Source: Osmia lignaria lignaria
Taxonomy: Eukaryota > Arthropoda > Insecta > Hymenoptera > Megachilidae
Assembly: GCF_051020975.1 (NCBI RefSeq)
Contig: NC_135042.1
Location: 10,811,888-10,875,887 of the forward strand
DNA length: 64,000 nt
Direction: 5' to 3'
Below are positions 58,705 through 64,000 of this stretch, piece by piece. The position numbers and the translations under genes were made by a program. Below the pieces are notes generated by a model, which saw nothing but the letters and a program-made list of their open reading frames with translations, had not been told where the DNA came from and did no database searches. Position 1 is the first letter of the stretch. Each line of letters opens with the position of its first letter.

Positions 58705-61700
58705 ATGAACGGCAGCGACAACGAGGACGGTCAATGCAACAGGAGTAGAGAAAGCAACATAGTAATGATGGGTGACGTTCTTACTAAGAAACACACAGGA
58801 GACAGTGCTCCTTGCAACGGCTGCATCGATGCAGAGAGCGATTTAACGCGACAGGACAACGATCGGCTTGTTAAATATGTGGAAGACGTTGTCAGGTCTC
58901 CTATCGTTGCAGACTCAGTTCCTGTCGCGGTATGTTTCCTACTTACGTACAGCGTATACGTTTACCTCGCCACGATCGTACCTCGAACACGTTCTACTTG
59001 CAGAGCGTGACACTAGATGAAAGCGTGGTTGACGAATTTATCAAAGGTGCAAGGGGTCCCGAGGGTATCAAGCAAGCTACATTTCAAACGAATTCGGACA
59101 CAGTCGACGAGAATTCGAGCAGCAATACTATTATTGAGAATCCGAGGGGAAAGGAGTCATGTTCCTGTGATACGTATAAAGCAAAAAGGTAATTGGTTTG
59201 TACGTGAAGACAAACTAGATCAATGAAAAGTTTTAACAAGAGTCATTGTTGATGCAGAGAATTATTCAAAGAGGAGCTACAAAAGGCGATGAAGTTTAAA
59301 AAATTATGGAGAGAAATACGACAACATATAAGGGGTTGTTTTAACGTAGCCTTGGAAACGTCACGTATTCCAGGAGGCTTACAGTTTCATCATAATGTAT
59401 TTTCTTATGCGATGGACGATGTACATGAAATTGTTTTACAGTAAGTTGTCGTAATGCTTCTGTGATGAATGATTTTTGTGTATTTGATAGATTTAAACAT
59501 AGTATTACTTTTCAGACTGTGTAAGAGAGATCCTCATCAGTTGTTTATGAGGCTAGTGAATTTGACCCAAGGATTTGTTATAGAAGTAAAAGTTCGATTA
59601 TTAGCTCTCCTACATGATCGTAGTGTAAATAATTTAGCAGAAATTTTTCTTACAGGTTAATATGAAATATTTTCTAAAGCAAAGTATTCGTTTTTGCCGA
59701 TTAACGGTACCGTTCATTTATTATATCTTTCGTACAGGTCTTATAGACGATTACGACGCATTAATATCGACAGCTTCAAAGATAACCGAATTTGTAAAAC
59801 CTTTAACAGATCATCTGTGTAAATTTAATTTATCTTGGGAATGTTTTATTAAGAAGTTATATCAGATCTATGTATATGACGATCCATTGGTACAAAATAA
59901 TTTGCCATCTTTTGTCGAACAGGTAGACTAACGCTTCACTGATAATCGAAAGCCTTTCGATCGACGTTAGAATAAAAAAATGTTTGATTTTACAGTTAAG
60001 AAAACTTGTGCCTTTAAAAGGCTTAGAGTACCGAGGTCTCGTTCTTCGGTATTTACCATTTTACGATGAAATGGCACTAATCGCGGACCTATGGTTAGAG
60101 ACTGAATCGTGGATGGATATGTATAAGTAAGTGGCAACATAAATGAGATTTTATTTAACAGGAAAGAAAATGAGCGTACAAAATTTTATAACCAACACGT
60201 ATTTTAGTGCAGAACAAACAGTTCGGATGACTAGGCTTAAGCAAATAAGGGAAGCTTGGGAATTATTTACAGCGACTAGAAAACTGATGGAGCAACGAAC
60301 GGTGAATAAATCACCTGATATTGAAAAGTATGTTAACAGAAAACAACATATATGATGGACATGCATAGTTCAATGTTTTAACGTGAAATAAAAATTTTAG
60401 TGAATTACAAGAAAGTGACAGAGAACTTTCAATGGTTGCACCGCAAATTAAAGTTGCTGTATCGGAAACGGATAGTAGGCCTCTTAGCCCAGTTCCAGAT
60501 TTTAGTTTGGAGTTACTAAGTATGCTTCCAAATATTGAGATAGTTCAAATTTTATTAGACGATTGGAATAAAGCTCAACATAAAAAATTAGCTGACATAG
60601 CGGATATATTAACTACTACGGACGCTTATACCAGCGGACAAGACGAGACCGACTTTTTCGATTATGCGCGTGCAACGTGTCATCTAGCACAGTTTGCAAT
60701 TAGATCAACCAGGTACTTGTTGCTGTACATACTTCATAATCATTCATTTGGATTTATAACTTATACGTGTTCTTAAAAGGGTGCATAACGAAGAAACTGG
60801 TATGGAAAATGGTATAGAGGAGGGAAAAAGCTGTGAATGTCATATGTGTACAGGACTATCGACGTTTCCAATTGTAAGAAAAATTTTACTTCTTTTTTTC
60901 TGACATTTTCCATATGCTTCATTTATACAGTGTCACAGAATTTATTAAGCTAAGTAACGTTTATTGCCAGGTTAATAAAAATGACGCGGAAAACTTAGTA
61001 TTACCATTAGAAAATTCTTTTCCACAGTTCACAATTGATTTTTTAGGTAAGAGAATCATCAGAATGCAAAATTAAACGGCCAGATGTTGTATTGCATGCA
61101 GTGGTTGATTTTTGCAAATTTGATTTTAGAAGACCCAGCGAATTATTCTGTTACGCAAGTAAAGAAAAAAGTGGAGGATATAGATACGAAAGAGATCGAA
61201 AGCGATGAGAAAGAAATAAGTGTAAGGGAAGATGTCGAATTCAAAGCGTTTGATCCGCAACCTTGTTCGTGCGTGTATCAGCACGCGAGAGAGATAACAG
61301 AGCGGAAACCGGTGCTAGAAAATCCTCCTTGTCCGTGTTTATTAAATTTTAAAAGAAAGTGTGACACTTGTCCTTGTTTAACAAAAAGTAATGGTAAGGA
61401 ATTTTGATTTTTCATTATCAGGCGATTACGATTGACGCAATAATCTTTGATACTATTAGCTGTGCCTGAAGCTGTCGTATCAAATGGTCATCCAAAGCCG
61501 GTATCACCTCCTACCGTGAAAGCTAATCAAGAACCAAATAAACCTGCTGTGAAAACAGGTTCTACGCAGTCTGCTCAAACACAAACGAGGCATTCTACAA
61601 CGCAGACAACAAACACCGCTCATAATCACACAACGCATCAAGGTGAGTATCGCGATCAAGGACTTTCGATTATTTCTGTTATGCAATCTTCCCGAAGTGT

Positions 61701-64000
61701 ACTCGTTATAACTTAAGTAGTCGGTGTTTAAAAAAATAATAGATTGTCTTTTTGGGGGGGGAACTAAACAGGTATCACTCATTCACATACGCACGGGCCC
61801 TTGCCAGACTTGGTAAAAAATACAGGACCCACTCACAGACCTCATACACACAACAGTCATCCGTCGCACGCTTGTCACAAACAAGCTAATGTCGAGCACA
61901 TAAAGAGAGTGTCGTGCAATGACTGTCAGTATTCATTCAACTACTTTTGACAATGATAACTGTACGATCGTTCTTTGTAACAAGTATCATATGCATTTTC
62001 AGTAAGTTCCGGAGATGGGGATTGCTCAGATTCGGGAAGTAGCCAAGAAGATTCTTGTTCAACTAGTAGTTCTGCACAAAGAGATTCGAGTAGGCATTGC
62101 GATTGTTGCTATTGCGAAGTGTTCGGGCATGGGGTTGTAAGTGAATGTTTGGCGGTAATTCAATTTTCTATGAGAAAAGGAATATAATTATCTTAAACGA
62201 GTACTACCTTTTTAGCCTTCTGTAGCACCGGTTAGCCGAAATTATAATGAAATGAGAGAACGATTACGACAATTACTGACCAAAAAGAAGGCCAAGAAGT
62301 GCAAGGCTACGTGTAGTCCGTCGAAAAGCCCTTCGGAACAGTTATCCGCTAGCACGAACACAGAAACGAAGATAGTAACAAATTCAGCGCCTAGGTCAAA
62401 TACTCCAGTGTCGAGTGTTCCTTCGGTTCAACCAGATCAACGAGATCAGAGGGATTTGGAGGAATTGCTTGAGTTCATTGAAGGAAATCAGAATGGAAAG
62501 AAAGATAATAATAAGAAAGCTGAGAAAAAAGCTAGACAAAAACAACGGAAGGTTGGTTAATATCAGTTAGAATAAAATATTGTTCTTGAAGTTAATATAA
62601 TTTTAACAGATTTCACTATTTTTCTTTCAGCTTGAGGAGAAGCTTAAAAGAGACAGGCAAGAAGCAGAAAGACAAAAGTTAATAGAGTTGCAAAAAAAGA
62701 CACCGGAAGTAACTATTACTGTTGTAGATCCGCAGAAACCCGTTCCTCAAAGATTATTACCTCAGTGTAATCTACCCGAAGTATCTATTTTACCTACGTC
62801 ACCGCCAATAACGTTGCCGATTGTAAAGCAATTAAGTAATAAAAAGAAAGACAAACAAGAAGTTTATAGCAATAGTAGTAATATCAGTAGCAGTAGCTGT
62901 AGCAGCAGTAGTAGTAGTAACAGTAGTATAAATAGCAAAACGAAGACTGCACCTGTGAATACAAATATAAAGAATAATAAAAGTATTACTACTAATAAAA
63001 TTGACAACAAGACGATGGTTCCCAGCCAGACGAATAAGACGACGACGACGACGACGAAAAATGATAAAACTGATGTTAATGGTAAAAATAAAACACAAAC
63101 GAGTAGCAATGGTATAAATGTTAAAAGTAACTCAAATAATGTTACGGAGAAATCTCTGGCTGTTGACTCGAATGATAAGAAATTAACGAAGAAAGAGAGG
63201 AAAAAGTTAAAGAAAGAGATGAAGAAAATGGAAGAGGCAAAGTCGAAGGAAGTAAAGAAACCAGTTCAAACGGAGAATCAACCACAGATTGTGACAATTA
63301 AAAGAGTGATGGAATCGAACAGTGCTGAACCAACAGTGACGATTACATTGAAGGGCCAAACACCGGCCGAAGACAAAGTTCTATTCACCCTGGTAAATGG
63401 TCAGACTAAGGAAGTTGCTTCTTTGAAATTGGATAATGAACAGAATCAGAACATTAGCGGAAAGAAAAAGAAAGCTAAATCAAATAACAACAATAATAAC
63501 AATAATACAAACAACAATAACAATAATAACAATATTAATTCGTTGCAGGCTGGAAATAAACAGCAACAAATGAATAATTCGAAACAGCAGGTACAAAACA
63601 AGATTTGTGATACGAAAAACATTAAACAATCAAATAATGAAAAGAACAAAGGAAAACAGATCGACGAGAAGAAGATTCAGCAACAGAATATAACTGAGAG
63701 CAAAACAAAATCTAAGAAAGATAAGAAAAATACTGAGAATAAGGAGAACGTGTTGCAACAAAACGCAGTGAATAAAAATAAAAGTCAACAACAAAACGTT
63801 TCCAATAAGAAACAAAATAAAATGAACGCCCCGGCTCAGACATCGGCATCTCAGAAGCCGTCGCAGAACTTGACTATCGCCAACGATAGTAATAAAAAGT
63901 CAAAAGTGCAGCAGCAACAGGAGAAAAACAATCTAGTGAACTCGAACAAGAATAACAAGAATGTAAGTTCCAACGTCACCGTTAAACAAACGAAGAATGA
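58705..64000 (+). CDS. FAM193: FAM193-family protein, partial at 3' end
   Basis: Sixteen exons are visible: 58705-58929, 59004-59188, 59258-59440, 59516-59655, 59738-59922, 59996-60126, 60208-60327, 60401-60712, 60780-60873, 60971-61046, 61130-61393, 61460-61642, 61772-61924, 62003-62136, 62216-62551 and 62631 to beyond 64000; phases agree throughout, at least 1363 aa. The N-terminal half is helical and conserved-looking (FKKLWREIRQHI, AMDDVHEIVLQ). Cysteine motifs follow: CECHMCTGL (about 512-520), a CSC/CPC-rich exon 11, and CDCCYCEVFGHG (about 783-794) then NYNEMRERLRQLL, the segment that identifies FAM193. Exon 16 is Lys/Asn/Ser/Gln-rich low complexity. Molecular function is poorly known. 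Exon 15 ends on GTTGGT. The FAM193 C-terminal domain lies outside the window. Confidence 0.88.
62830..64000 (+). repeat. Trinucleotide-rich coding tract in FAM193
   Basis: Runs of agt/agc, aat/aac and gac/acg codons encode serine, asparagine and threonine/lysine-rich tracts (for example 62870-62935 and 63480-63540). The reverse frames read as poly-Leu/Val, which are shadows. Confidence 0.7.

Noticed and set aside
62832..63815. Reverse-strand poly-Leu/Val/Phe ORFs
   Set aside because: Antisense of the FAM193 low-complexity coding tract; not membrane proteins.

Overview
The window looks like an insect nuclear genome, most likely Hymenoptera. It is AT-rich, has spliced genes with GT-AG introns, is littered with small TA-flanked and hAT-type terminal-inverted-repeat elements, and carries a local expansion of seven-transmembrane odorant receptors (ORs). 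No species call is possible from the sequence alone.

Positions 1-30280 hold an OR array. It starts with the last exon of a receptor cut by the window edge (8-73). Then come an intact receptor (A, 747-2874), a pseudogene (B, 3748-6875), two intact reverse-strand receptors (C, 8218-10406; D, 11663-16452), an intact forward receptor (E, 20875-23872), a pseudogene (F, 25017-26567), an intact receptor (G, 27356-29202) and a first-exon stub (H, 30203-30280). All intact copies have six exons with nearly fixed lengths (195/198, 253, 104, 315, 276, 54-69 nt) and encode 399-403 residues. D and E are arms of a large inverted duplication; the 3' flank of G is a near copy of positions 1-660. A 19-bp upstream motif lies exactly 85 bp before the ATG in A, E and F and recurs at C and D.

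Positions 31843-51344 hold a reverse-strand Rab32 (lightoid) locus. Three exons encode the GTPase core; two large upstream exons encode a disordered N-terminal extension. Further upstream are candidate alternative first exons (33.6 kb, 43.9-44.05 kb, 51.2-51.3 kb) and an unassigned acidic ORF at 38767-39198. The long non-coding stretches contain several well-defined transposon remnants, including one inverted-repeat element with tandem copies of an NRF1/EWG-like motif.

Positions 51345-54369 are repeat-rich, with two long inverted repeats and a degenerate TTAGGG-like block.

Positions 54370-64000 hold a divergent pair of housekeeping genes: COG1, a Golgi tethering subunit (reverse, nine exons, 915 aa), and a FAM193-family gene (forward, 16 exons visible, running off the window). 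About 690 bp separates their start codons and probably contains both promoters.
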